From Auriscalpium vulgare (lineage: Eukaryota; Basidiomycota; Agaricomycetes; Russulales; Auriscalpiaceae): a stretch of 64,000 nucleotides of DNA. The DNA is taken from contig JAHBBC010000004.1 of NCBI GenBank assembly GCA_019915015.1, positions 992,001 to 1,056,000 on the forward strand, read 5' to 3'. The notes beneath the pieces were generated by a model. The model was not told where the DNA came from. It was given only the letters and a program-made list of their open reading frames with translations, and did not search any database. The stretch's first letter is position 1, and each line of letters starts with the position of its first letter. Shown here piece after piece: positions 47,010 to 57,552 of the stretch. The translations under genes and the position numbers were made by a program.

Positions 47010-47091
47010 ATCTTGTGTCGCAGAGAACTTCGCAGCTTCCAAAGCTGATAGATAGACCGCATGACTACAATGTGATGACATTATGGGCTAA

Positions 47092-49368
47092 CACTGCGTG
47101 TTGACACCGTATTTGAGCCGGGCGAGGATTGGGCGAAAACCCGCTTTTCGCCCGTTTTTCGACCGATCCGCTGGACCATTGAGCACCCGGTCAAATACGG
47201 GCGAAGGGCCGAATTTCGACCAGTTTTCCACCGGCGATGCCTCAAACCACCCGCGCTTGACATGGATGTAATCTGGCCTGATATCTGCCGCTGCTGCCGG
47301 TTGCTTTACATTATACAAGAAATGCCGGAGCTACGCTCCGCCGCTGTTGAAGTTATGCGTGTGCTAATAGTAAGAGTGCCTGTCGCTATAAATATCTGTT
47401 GACCTACAGGCTGTGGACGCCGGCCTAAGTCGACTGTACATATACTCAAGACGCCACTGAACCTGGATCCAAAGCTCCCGTAGCCAGCTCTGTATGATGA
47501 CCGTCAACATGTTTTGCCATATGTATCCCTTCTGCCCCTCAATCATCCTCTAACCATCACCAACCAGATCCTACAACGAGCTGCGCTTTGCACGTCCGGC
47601 GAGAATTGAAGTTTGATTCGAACGGCTCCGCGTGCTCAACGATCAGGAGAGCAAGCAGCTCGCGAAAATTGCGCATCAGCTCGAACTGATGGACAAAAAT
47701 GAGTGGCGGAGTCTACAGGAAAGGCAGCTTATGCCGCGTAAGGACAGAAAATGCCCAAACAAAGCCAAACTGACGGTCGTCATAATCTTAAAGAAAGAGT
47801 AATCCATATATACCGTATTATAATCCCTTATATTATCAATATAATACTGTAAATGGTACACAATATGCTGCCCGGCCCTAGCCTCGACAGCACCGCGGAT
47901 ACTCGCCACGCTCGCGCGCGGGCGCCTCGCCACGGTCCCAAGCGACAGGTTGGCGGCAAAGTGATGACGTTGTGCGAATGAGAGTTGTGCAGAAGGTGTC
48001 GTCGGGTTTGCTTGTACAGGTAGTACTATTGCGGGCGCGGGCACTGAGAAACAATGATCAGTCTGTTGCAGTCTCCATGGAGACGGCGACGCACCTGTCA
48101 CCACCACTGTCGCATGCACGTCTCGTTCTTGACAACCTTGGTCTTCTTGCTGCGGACTGCGCGCCCTGACGTGCCCGGAGGCTTGAATGGTGAGAGGTTG
48201 AGGGCGTATGCATGCAGAAAGGGTCAGTGGTAGATGTCGAAGCAAAGGATGGGGTACGCACAGAGCGCATGCAGCATGTATGCGTCGAATTTCATGTCCC
48301 CGAGTGCATCAGACGGCAGGAAGCACCTGAGTTGTCATCTGATTGATAGAGACAGCGCGATGACATACCTGGTCGCCCAGCGAGACCAATAGCATCTGAT
48401 AGGAAGATGGGGATATGGCAGGGTGACGAGGCTCGAAGTGTAGAGTGCGTCAGCGCACCCGTTAGCACCAGGCCTGTTCACCCACGTACAGAAGGGACTC
48501 TTGATGTGTTTTGTGGGTCTTGAAGCACCGGCTGCTCGAGAGACTCGAAGCTTGATGCGTTGCCGAGTGTCGACCACAGCTGCGCATACAAGGCCGCAAT
48601 CAGCATATCAGCATCAACTCGAACAACGAATTTACCACTTAGCTGTGCTGATAGTTCTCATTCACAGCGCACTGAAGGCCAATGGAAAGGAGAGGGCAAG
48701 TCTTGGGGAACGATGGTGGAGGGCAGAGGCAAGACGCGTCGAGCCTGCCTCGCGATCGCAGCACCTTCCTAATACGGACAACGTGTCGCTGGGATCTGTG
48801 ACTTGTCAATTCGAACTCTATGCTCTCTGAGCGCGTTTTCTCTCTTGTCTTTGCATTCAGAGCACTAATATACATCTCTGGTACTTTTTCTCTGGCTCGG
48901 TACATTTTTCCACTCCATCGAGCTCACTTCACGAGGGTCAGAGACGCTGTGGCAATGGCACCGCCGCCAAAGCCTCCTCCGCCGAAAACACTGCCAAAAT
49001 CAAAACCGACTTCCACGCAAAGCCCAACGGCATATGGATACAAGCTAGATTGCGTGGCTCGAGAACTAGATCAAGGGCTAGCGCATAGAGTGCATGTATG
49101 CAGTACGGAGCAGCAGGAAATGGCTAGTCGCGACCCGCACGCGCGGGCGCTACTGGACGCGCACACAGAACCACATGCACGCGCGTTGCGGGCCCGTACT
49201 CCGGTAATCACCCACAGTCACCCCACCCGAGAACACCCTCGAATCAGCCGTCGTTCACGCAAAATCACTGCTATCACCTGCATCGGATGAAAACAAGCTC
49301 AAAGACGGTTCATCAACCAATTTATATCCATTCCTCGCCCCGCTCAAATCCGGTGTCAACACGCAGTG
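47092..49368. mobile_element. Non-autonomous CACTA-type element with TAA target duplication
   Basis: The left end reads inward CACTGCGTGTTGACACCG (47092) and continues ATTTGAGC, GGGCGAGGA. The right end, ending at 49368, is its reverse complement with about three mismatches over 43 bases. Each end is flanked by TAA (47089-47091 and 49369-49371), the 3-bp duplication expected for CACTA elements. The 2.28-kb interior has no transposase; its frames (47676-48245 -, 48501-48830 +, 48820-49290 +) are not recognisable. An autonomous source, possibly related to the Tnp2 gene at 2.2 kb, would have to act in trans. Confidence 0.8.
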
Positions 49369-49475
49369 TAATCACGCTGACGCTACCGCCATCTGTGCCT
49401 GGCAAGAGACGAGGAAATTCCTCGGCAATCCCCGAATGGGGTTCACCCGCCAGGCTCTGTAATTTTGATGCAGAC

Positions 49476-49524
49476 CTTATAACAGAACGACTATCTTCTG
49501 TGCCAAGGTCAGCCACGGAGACTA
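49476..49524 (+). mobile_element. Mini-insertion copy 4 (49 bp, flanks imperfect)
   Basis: The block starts CTTATAACAGAACGACTATC and ends AAGGTCAGCCACGGAGACTA, nearly identical to copy 3. The flanking bases give only a short imperfect direct repeat (GCAGAC and GCAGCC), so a target duplication is doubtful here. It lies about 110 bp to the right of the CACTA-type element. Confidence 0.6.
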
Positions 49525-49922
49525 CGCGCAGCCCTTGTTCCATCCTGTTGTTTTGCACCCAGCAAGCAGAGTACGCACGCATTGCCATCTTGGCCATCGC
49601 GCTTGCTCACACACGGTGTCCGTTCTACAAGGCAATCTCTTCGGACAGAACGACCTCTGCCTGTTCCGTTTCAGTGCCAAGGTACGCCGCCGGCATCGTT
49701 TCTGTCTTTGACCACGCCCTGATATTGCCGTACATTTTCTGCGTCTGACGCTCCCGTTGGATCGACACCTCCGCCTCAATACGTACCAAGCGATCGGGAT
49801 ATCGAACGCTCTCCACGCGCCATCCAAAGTCCCGCCTTGCACAAGCAGCCGGGTGCCTTGAAACACCGATCTCTGCACTGCGAGCAAACTAGAAGATACG
49901 GTGAAGCCGTCACAAATCGCGT

Positions 49923-51676
49923 ATGGCCTCATGGGCGCCGCTCTGGGAAGTCGAGGATGGTGAGATCGTGGAGGACTCTACGCGCCCGGAACTGCGGCAG
50001 GCGGGCCCATCGGCGCAACAGGAGGAGGGCATTCAGGCTGAGTCGGCCGTGGCTGCGCTCGGGGAACAGGACGTGCAAGACAGCGCAAGGTTGGCGGCGC
50101 AGGGAAAAGGGAAGGGTAAAGGGAAAGGTATGTGGTGCGTTTGTACTGTCGTTGATGTGCTTACATGGGTACGTCGATCATAGCGCGTGCACTAACTCCT
50201 TCGATCAACGAGGGTGCAGCCCCAAAGGAGGACATAGTGGCCGAGGCATTTGATGAAGACATTCAGGAAGCCATTCGGCAGTCACGGCGCGAGCAAGACG
50301 TGGCAAACAAGCCAGCGGCCCAGTCGGCAGCCTCGACCTCGCAAGTTGTGAGTGAACGAGTGGTGGCGCAGCCCTCAGTCTTCAGGGATCCAGGTGAGTC
50401 ATAGTGCGCATACGCAGGGCGCAGAGGAGGCTGATGTTTTGACTAGTCGCAGCGGCACACACAATACATCAGCGTTCAGTTCCCAGACACGTTGCCGTGG
50501 CGGCTATGCCCATGGAGCTTCAGCTCATGGTCATGGAATGGGTCTATAGAAATACACAGGCCGACGAAATTTCGTATACCACTCTTCGTGGGATCTGGTA
50601 TGGCACTCTTCGTTCGTGCCTGCTTGTCTGCAAGGCATGGACAGACCCCGCACAACGCCTCCTGCTCCGCCGCCTCCCTTTCCCCTTGCGTTTTAGTTCT
50701 GGCTTCAAAACGCATGGCGCCGCCATGTCGCTGCTGCTTACCATTCGCGCCCGACCTCTTCTTGCAAATCACATCATCTCTGTGATGCTTGACCTCACGG
50801 GGATAGACTTGGAGTCCTGCAGCTCTGCTGTTCACCTGCTGAAGCTATGCAAACGCATCACCTGTATCCGGGTCGTGCGTACCAACTGCGTGTTCCAGTG
50901 GGAATGGGAAGAGTTCCTGCCGCATCTGCGCTCCTTTCACTTGCATCCCGTCGTCCTCCGTTTTAGCAACTCCCATGCACACGGAATCGCCGACCTCGTT
51001 GGCATGTGGGCGTCAACATTGCGCATCCTGGAGTTCAGCATGGAGATTTCCACCAATCCTCCTTGGCCGCAAATGGATCTGTCCTCACTCGAGGCCCTCT
51101 CAATAAAGCGTTTCGCTGGATTGAACATGATCACACCTGACGCCGAGTGGCCTGCACTCCGCGAGCTGGAACTAAAGCCTGCCTTTGAGGACTGGGGGAC
51201 TCACCGTGTGTACGAGGACTACTCTCATCGTGTGTTTTCGTCGGGGATGCTCAGTCGGATTGATACGCTCTGGATCGAAGGGGCGTACCCACCCCCAGAG
51301 TTTTTCCTGCGGATCATCCACCTTGAAAGCCTTGGTTTTAGTGAGCTTCCCGAGGACAACATCTTTTCGTTCCCGGACACCCTTCGACATGTTGGGTGGC
51401 ATCCTCGCCCCCTAGACTTCCGTTCCTTCGACTTCAGGCCTTTCTACTCAGCTCTGCGCACGCTGCCAAATTTGCAGTGTGTAACGATGACGCCGGATAT
51501 GAGTCGGCAAAGAGGACAGCGGAGGATCGAATTCGAGGAATTTTGTCGTGAGATTGGCGATGCGCTGGTGATATGTGTGGGCTCGCACGATCTCAGGGTA
51601 CATTTTCTACACTTTTTTGTATGGTGCGCGATGCTGACTGATCATCTAGCGTCGAAGCAATATTGATTGGATCTGA
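49923..51676 (+). CDS. F-box-like protein with ubiquitin-interacting motif
   Basis: Model join(49923..50127, 50220..50393, 50447..51597, 51650..51676). Three GT-AG introns (92, 53 and 52 nt; branch-like ACTAAC in the first), phases consistent, 518 residues. Seen: an acidic N-terminus with a Lys-Gly repeat (KGKGKGKG, residues about 61-68); DEDIQEAIRQSRRE at about residues 80-93, which fits the ubiquitin-interacting motif (acidic start, central Ala, Ser and closing Glu); then PMELQLMVMEWV at about residue 148 and SCLLVCKAW, an F-box-like region; then a long Leu-rich part with FPDTLRHVGWHPRPLDF typical of basidiomycete F-box families. A UIM beside an F-box suggests a link to ubiquitinated partners (inference). 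The whole frame is open, so the gene looks intact. Confidence 0.7.
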
Positions 51677-51787
51677 TGCAGGAGTCTGATTCCTGCTGAT
51701 TAAAAGGCCCCTGGTATTTTCTTGCCTGTGGGGAACAGCGGTATGTGTAGAAGACTATTCAATTTCTGGCTAGACAGAACAATCAAA
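51677..51787. other. Short spacer
   Basis: 3' flank of the F-box gene, leading into the foldback element; no separate feature. Confidence 0.4.
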
Positions 51788-52531
51788 TATGACGTGAGTT
51801 ATCGCGGAAATTTCCAAGTTCTGTCCCAAGGTGTGAGGTCCAGCGCGCGTAGATTGAAGGCCAGCTTTCAAGCGAGTTCAAGTCCAACTGTCAGGTTCAG
51901 CTTGCAGGTCCCAGCACAGCCACCACACCACCGGCACGCCCTGCTGCCGATGGTTGCCGATCTGCCGCCTACGGCGCTTCCCTCTCCCCCTCGTGCTCCC
52001 GCTCCTCTCATTCACATCACAATTATGTTTATTTAAAACATCTCCCGGCGTGCTAGCGTCTTGCATCTTATGCTGCACCGCACCCGCGCACAAGATCTGT
52101 GACGCCGCCACAAGTCGCGTTATCTATTAGTCACTTATAGATCGCACACACCCAGTAGATTGCAGTAGTATCTACTACCCGTCCATAGAAAACAAGCTAC
52201 AGAATTCGTGTGAACCTATGCGTAGCCATCGCTGCCCTGTTCATAAGTGGAGACCATAATCTAGCGAGCTCGTCCGCGCCTGGACGCACTTCTGTGACGA
52301 GCATGAAAATGGGAGGAACGGGAGCACGACGACGACCCCGTCGTGAGCGGCGGCGGAGAGGGAAGGGCCGGCGGCGGCAAGTCGGCAACGGTCGGCAGCG
52401 GGGCGTGCCGGTGGTGGCTGTGCTGGGACCGCTGGACTTGGAACTCGTGAAAGCTTGCCTTCAAACTTACGCGCGCTGTACCTCAGACCTCGGGACAGAG
52501 CGTAGCATTTTCCGTGAAAACGACAGTTATA
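51788..52531. mobile_element. Foldback/MITE-like element, copy 2
   Basis: 744 bp, in opposite orientation to copy 1. The left arm (51788-51960) matches the reverse complement of 9830-10009, and the right part (52200-52531) matches the reverse complement of 9436-9815. It begins TATGACGTGAGTTATCGCGG and ends ACGACAGTTATA. About 170 bp of unrelated sequence (52010-52185) lies between the arms and is absent from copy 1. Confidence 0.7.
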
Positions 52532-52914
52532 ACTGCAGCATGGAATGGGTTGAGGGATGCTGGGATGTACTATGGTCATGAGCCAGGTGCGTACGCCAGC
52601 TCCCGTCTGCTCAGTGACTAGTGACTAGTGACCAGTTGACTCACCAAGTATTTCTGCTTTTTCAGCTACCAGATGGCTTTCCTGCGCGGCAGCCCATCCT
52701 TCCGCGACGTCCATCTATCCCCAGGGTATCCCCGCCGTAGACTGTCGCACGCCCAATCGGACGCAATGGCGTCGTCAACGAGGACGATGCGTGGAAACAG
52801 ATCATCAGTACATCGCGTCCCGCTATTTCAAGGACCCAAAGCTACTTGTCGACCCCAAGAGTAGAGCCCTGCACTCCTCACCGCTCGCCGTGCCTCGCCC
52901 AGCCCGCCGGTCTC
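52532..52914. other. No gene seen; 7-bp tandem repeat
   Basis: GTGACTA-type units repeat three to four times at about 52614-52640; the GTGACTAGTGACTAG core also occurs at 38890. No recognised coding sequence until the kinase fragment. Confidence 0.45.
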
Positions 52915-53140
52915 AGAGAGCTTCCGTTCCATGGCCACGACAACTACGACCAATTGGTGAAGATCGCAAGGGTCTTCAGTGCGGACGAGCTGTATGCGTA
53001 TCTAGAGAAGTACAACATCGAGCTCAACATATCCTCAGGCGTAGTCGCGCTTAACCACGTCCGAGAACCAGCGGTATATCACTAACGAGGCGATCGACTT
53101 CCTGGAAAAGCTCCTCCACTATGGCCACCAAGAACGCCCA
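52915..53140 (+). pseudogene. Casein kinase 2 catalytic (alpha) subunit fragment
   Basis: Fragment of the C-terminal lobe of the CK2 alpha Ser/Thr kinase. Seen: LPFHGHDNYDQLVKIARV (CK2-specific sequence after the activation segment), ELYAYLEKYNIELN, a damaged stretch with a stop, then in another frame SENQRYITNEAIDFLEKLL and HYGHQER. The kinase core (glycine loop, HRD, DFG) is absent and the order is kept, so this is a truncated copy with at least one frame change. It lies about 380 bp from foldback element copy 2. Confidence 0.8.
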
Positions 53141-53440
53141 CCCACTTACCCACACCCGCCTTTCACCCTCGCCTCTTCGCCTCGACCCTCACCCGTCCTC
53201 TCACACCCACGTACCCATCTGCGGGCTCTCGACGCTCCCCGACCGCCACGTCAGCTCGCCGCCCACGCACCCGCCGCCCTCGCGCCCGCGCCGCCGCATC
53301 AAGACTTTCCCGCCCCAAAGCCGCACCCACGCCGCCCACGTACTCACCGCCGACAGTCACCCCACGCGCTCGCTGCCAACACCCTCACACGCCTCTCATG
53401 CGCCTGCGCTGCCCGCTGCGCCGGCGTTGCCATCCTGGCC
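53141..53440. other. Low-complexity Pro/Ser/His-coding DNA, no gene
   Basis: C-rich sequence with CACCC and CCCGC runs; open frames on both strands reflect base composition. Confidence 0.4.
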
Positions 53441-54900
53441 TGAGGCGCAAAGTCCTTCACGTACCTGGACGACAACCCCACCACTGCGCGAGCGTGGTGC
53501 GCGTAACTTAGGTATGTTTGTTGTCTATACTGCTTCTCATTTATTTGACTTACCTATTCTCTGTCAGTATACCTAAGATACACATTCTAACCCATCCAGT
53601 TGATTCTGCTGAAGGCAATCGTGCTGGGCGCACGATCCATGTTCCCTTTGGCGTCCCTGGACGAGGTCAACGTTTTCTCAGCGTGCCGCACGCGCAATCC
53701 ATGTCTCGACAACTCGACAACCTTACCGCGCCCGTCGGCACGGTCGCTTCCTCCTCGGCGCTGGCCCGACCGGCCGCCGCAGCGCAAGGTGTACTCGCTG
53801 GCAAAAACGACGGCATTGCCAAACAGCCACCGACGCGCGTCGCTCACGGTCAAGACGCAGGACCTGTGTTCTCGAGCTGGACGAGGCCCCTCTCCTCTCA
53901 AGATGTCGCTGGCATCGAGCATCCGCTTGCGCAGCGCCCACCCAGGGTCGGCAGCCTTCCTGCAGCCGCGGCGCGAAGTCCTCCACGCACGAAGACGAGA
54001 ACCACGAACGCGCCAGCCACGCTCAGCTCGCGCGGGACACGCTGTGTCGTCGACAGGCCCTGGACGCGCGGACGTGCGATCGTCGGCCATGGACTTGTTT
54101 TCAGCGTCGAGAGTCGTGGACGCGCGACGTCAAGACTATCTTGTCATCTTGGGCGCGGTTCGCATGGCCGAGGCGAGCTGTGACGCCCCGCGACCTCCTT
54201 GACATCATCGCGCTCTGCTCAGGTACGTATATTTATCGATTTTTGTCTCTCATTTCTTCTACTTACTCTTTGTCTTCTCGTGTGCTCAGTGCGCGCACAG
54301 CAGTGGGCGTCGTCCCACCCCACCGGATGCCCTGGACGCGGCCGCGCGGCAGCCCATCCCCCTGCTCGCCGTCAACCAAGCAGCGACCGACGCGTCAGTC
54401 GCTCGCGGTCAAGACATACTGCCTGCGTTGCTGCACGCGCGCTCTCTCCACTACGGCTGCTGCGGGTGCGCACGACGTCTTCAAGACGTCATAGATGTGG
54501 CGCAGGCCTCGCGCAGCGCCCACGCAGGGCGGGTAGCTATTCTGGCCAGGCGCGAGCTCCTACACGTACCATACCAGGACGACAATCACGGCCGCGCCAG
54601 CCGCACTCAAGTCGAGCAGGACAGGCTGTGCCGTGGACGAGGCCCTGGCGCTGTAGACATGAGGTCTCCGGTCCTGGACGACGCCTTCTACCTTAACAAG
54701 TCGCAGGCGCGTGGTGTCAAAGCCATCGGGCAACCCATGGGCGCAGACGTCTCCGCATGAGCATTGAAGACGGCCCGCACCACGCGCGATGCAAGGGCAC
54801 GGCTGGACGATCTGGCGACTGCCTCGGTGCGCAAGATGCCTCTGGACGACGGCGCGCAAGCTGCAAACCCCGGACTAGGCACACAAAGATGGCCCGGTGA
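53441..54900. repeat. Degenerate tandem repeats of about 0.6 kb
   Basis: Blocks at 53865-54065 and 54500-54660 align in the same order: GCGCAGCGCCCAC, CAGGG, GGCGCGA, GCGCCAGCC, then CAGGCCCTGGACG versus GAGGCCCTGG. Related pieces, with the repeated phrase CTGGACGA, lie near 53480 and 54800. Each unit is preceded by a pyrimidine-rich intron-like stretch (53512-53570 and 54222-54300). No protein family was recognised in the open frames. Confidence 0.5.
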
Positions 54901-55751
54901 TGAGATGAACCCTGGGGGAGGCCCCGGGAACGTCGATAGAAATGGAGGGAGCGAGCAGCCAACCGCTGGCCCAAGAGGTAGTGGGTCGGAGGAAGAAACC
55001 CAAGATCGCGACCGTGCCCCGAACAAACCACCCAGGACCCCGCGGGTCCTGCCCTCGTCCTGCGGCCCTCTCCCTCTCTCTCTCTCTCTCCGCTCCCGTC
55101 CGACCGTCGCACGTTGCGTCTCTTCCCACACTATTCGGTGCGACCCTCCCGTCTGTCGCCGCCGGTCCGTCCTAGTTGCGGAGTCGCCCTTGCCGTCCGA
55201 CCGTCCGACCTGTGTCCCCGCGCTTGTACCGTCCGAGTCGCTATCCTGGAATATAAACGTCAGTCATAAAACCTACCACACTGTATCACTCCAGTCTGTG
55301 GTTGAGTCGGGGCAACGTAGCCCGTGGTATCGCAAAGGTGGCGCGACCTGGATGTCGCTACGGCTTCCTGGTTTAAGGCATCGTGTCGGCCCAGCGGTCT
55401 GGCTGTGTCGCGTCGTGCGATGCTCTCTGTGAAGCAGGAATGAAAGGTGTAGTCTCGGGTGTAGGCCCAAGGTCCAAAAGTGTCCCTACAACAAGTCGAA
55501 TCGCGTCTATATACCGCTGCTTCGTCAGCTCTTCCCACGCGTCTGCGCTCCTACGCGTCCTACCAAGTTCCGCGCCCGACCGTTCCGACTCCCTACCTCG
55601 GCTCTCCGTCTCCTCCCCAGACGCTCGCTCGCTTTGTGCTGTCCCGTGGTCGTGCCGGTGCCGCGACGCCTGTGGGGCGTCTCGGGGGTGTGTGTCTTGG
55701 TGTAGCGGTGTGATTGGTCCGTTTCGGTGCCTGTAGCGCTGCGGGTCCCAT
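54901..55751. other. No gene; GC-rich spacer with (CT)n and TATA-like sites
   Basis: Contains a perfect 7-bp inverted repeat AGGACCC/GGGTCCT (55031-55047), a CT microsatellite at about 55068-55090, repeated GTCCGACCGTC phrases, and two TATA-like sites (ATATAAACG near 55250, CTATATACC near 55506). This could be promoter or LTR-like sequence for the gene at 55903, but no LTR ends could be shown. Confidence 0.4.
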
Positions 55752-55791
55752 CATCCTCCCCCCAACTGAGCTACCGACTGCCCTCAGTCGG
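55752..55791 (+). promoter_or_regulatory. C-rich box plus hairpin, copy 1
   Basis: CATCCTCCCCCCAACTGA (55752-55769) is followed after four bases by a perfect 7-bp hairpin CCGACTG / CAGTCGG with a CCCT loop (55774-55791). It lies 133 nt before the start codon at 55903. An identical box lies at 57416 and a 17/18 match at 61687. Confidence 0.65.
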
Positions 55792-55902
55792 CGAATCCCC
55801 GGATGGCCCCTCCTGATAAAGGCTCCCTCGCGCCGTCTCGATGAGTCGTCAGGTAGCGTCGCACCGCCCGCCCGACCAACCAACCCCCCCCCACACACCA
55901 TC

Positions 55903-57130
55903 ATGACCTGGTCTCCCCACACGTACCGTCGCGGTACTCTCTTGCTGTACCACCTGGGTCGGGCCCCCAGCGCGGACTTCCCGCTCGCAGCAGCCGCCGA
56001 AGCGATCGAATCGCGCGAGCGTTGGGCACAGGAGGTGTTGGCTGTCATCGTACGGTTCCCCTCTTTTCCGCCCCGTTGTCGCGCTAACCGTCCGCTCCCA
56101 TCGGCTGTAGGAATCCATCACCGATTCCGACCCCAGGCTGATCATCCCCCTCGCCGAGCGCATCCTCATGCCGATACTCGAGAACGCCATCCTCCTCGTA
56201 CCCGAGGTCGAGGATCGCTTCCGCTCGTGGGCGGGGCGCTTTCTTCGTCCCGCCCCGCTCCCTACGACCGAGCTGCACCCGTGGACCTCCGTTGTTGATC
56301 GGGTCGACCTACTTGACGCCCCCAAGGTTCGGCTGACCGCGACGCTGGTTGAGGAGAACTTTTGGGTCGTGTTTCGCAAACGCGGGTGCTCGGTCGCGTC
56401 GTACTTGCGCGAGCTCGCCATTTTCCATGCCGCCATCCCCGATGACCGTCCCCTGGGCAACCAGACGTGGGTCGCGTACGTCCTCCGAGAGGCCTTGGAA
56501 TGTTCCGCGCTCTCCATTCGCCACTCGCGTGGTGGGACCGCTTTCCTTCCCGACTACGTCGCCCGCGAGTCGACCGCTTGGCCCATTTCGCCCCCCACGC
56601 AGTACGGTCGCAACCTCGGCGGACTGGGTGCGCGTCTTTTAGCTCGTTTCGAGGCCGTGTACCGCGAGACCGTCGAGGAGCTCGCTGGGGCTACGGAGAA
56701 CGTCGCCAATCTGCAAGCCCTTTGGGCCGACGCTCCCTACCTGTTAGCCATCGTTCGCGACCCCTGCCTCTCCCTCGAGCACGCAACCCGACTCTTCCTG
56801 GAGTACGCAGTGACTGCGGCATACGTTCTGCGCCATTTCCCAGCCGCCCCGACCGAGCCCGACCTTTACACGAACAACCTCTTGGTGACCTTTGTGCGCC
56901 ATCGTGTATTGTCGGGGCTCCCCGCCTTGCCCGCCGGTGAGGGTGTCGGCTTGGTTGACGACGATGCCGGCGGTGTCGATTCCGACGAGCAGATGCAGGG
57001 CGATCCCGTGGACGCCGGGGGTGTCGGGGATAATGTCGCTGTGATGGAGCGTGTGGTGGTCGGCGATGTCGGCGCGATAGTGGATTACCGCAGCGATAGT
57101 GATAGCGACATCGCGAGCAGTCGCGAGTAG
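55903..57130 (+). CDS. Unknown protein A, paralogue of protein B
   Basis: Model join(55903..56049, 56111..57130): 147-nt first exon, a 61-nt GT-AG intron with a GCTAAC branch site, 388 residues. I do not recognise the family. The first exon and the part after the intron align with the gene at 57553: both have a Leu-rich start, a conserved ER..W...V helix, and then MPILENAILLVPEVEDRFRS / SPVFETLFTVSPESRAAFAE at the same distance from the intron. The middle is mostly helical-looking; the last 70 residues are acidic (Asp/Val/Gly-rich, ending SDSDSDIASSRE). No membrane segment or signal peptide is evident. The frame is intact. Confidence 0.6.
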
Positions 57131-57415
57131 TGTACCCCTTCTGTAAATGGTCTCTCCGGCCGCCATGAATCGCACAGAACTGTGGCCCCTGATGTCTCAT
57201 AGCAATGATCGTCGCGTTTCGCTGCGTGGGCGACTCATAGCGTCGCGCGGTCTCCGACCGTGTTCTGATGGATCGCGGATTCGGTTGCGCGTGGTCGGCT
57301 CTGACTTTGTCTTGTCCCGCTCCCTTCTGGCTACTTGTTCCTCGTGCACCCTGCGCAGGCTGGTCACCCGTCGCCGAGAAAATCCCTATCTTTCTCCTCG
57401 TCGCTCGTGACTGGC
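57131..57415. other. Intergenic spacer
   Basis: 285 bp between the two paralogous genes; nothing distinctive apart from the box that follows. Confidence 0.4.
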
Positions 57416-57457
57416 CATCCTCCCCCCAACTGAAATCTGCGCCTGTCCTCAGACGCA
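57416..57457 (+). promoter_or_regulatory. C-rich box plus hairpin, copy 2
   Basis: CATCCTCCCCCCAACTGA (57416-57433), identical to copy 1, is followed after four bases by an 8-bp hairpin TGCGCCTG / CAGACGCA with one mismatch and a TCCT loop. It lies 119 nt before the start codon at 57553. The stem sequence differs from copy 1 while pairing is kept. Confidence 0.65.
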
Positions 57458-57552
57458 AATTCTCCGGCCAAACCCCGGCATATCGGGTCGCGGCGGGTTT
57501 CCGACGGCCTACATAACGAGTGCGGTCGGTGCGTGCGACCCAGCCTCCGACC

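Noticed and set aside
53121..53576. A 151-codon Pro/His-rich plus frame
   Set aside because: It is a low-complexity composition effect of C-rich DNA. The only supported coding content nearby is the CK2 alpha fragment, in other frames.
54901..55300. A complete LTR with TATA box upstream of gene A
   Set aside because: TATA-like sites and repeated GTCCGACCGTC phrases are present, but no second copy of the sequence, no TG...CA ends and no primer-binding site could be shown within the window.
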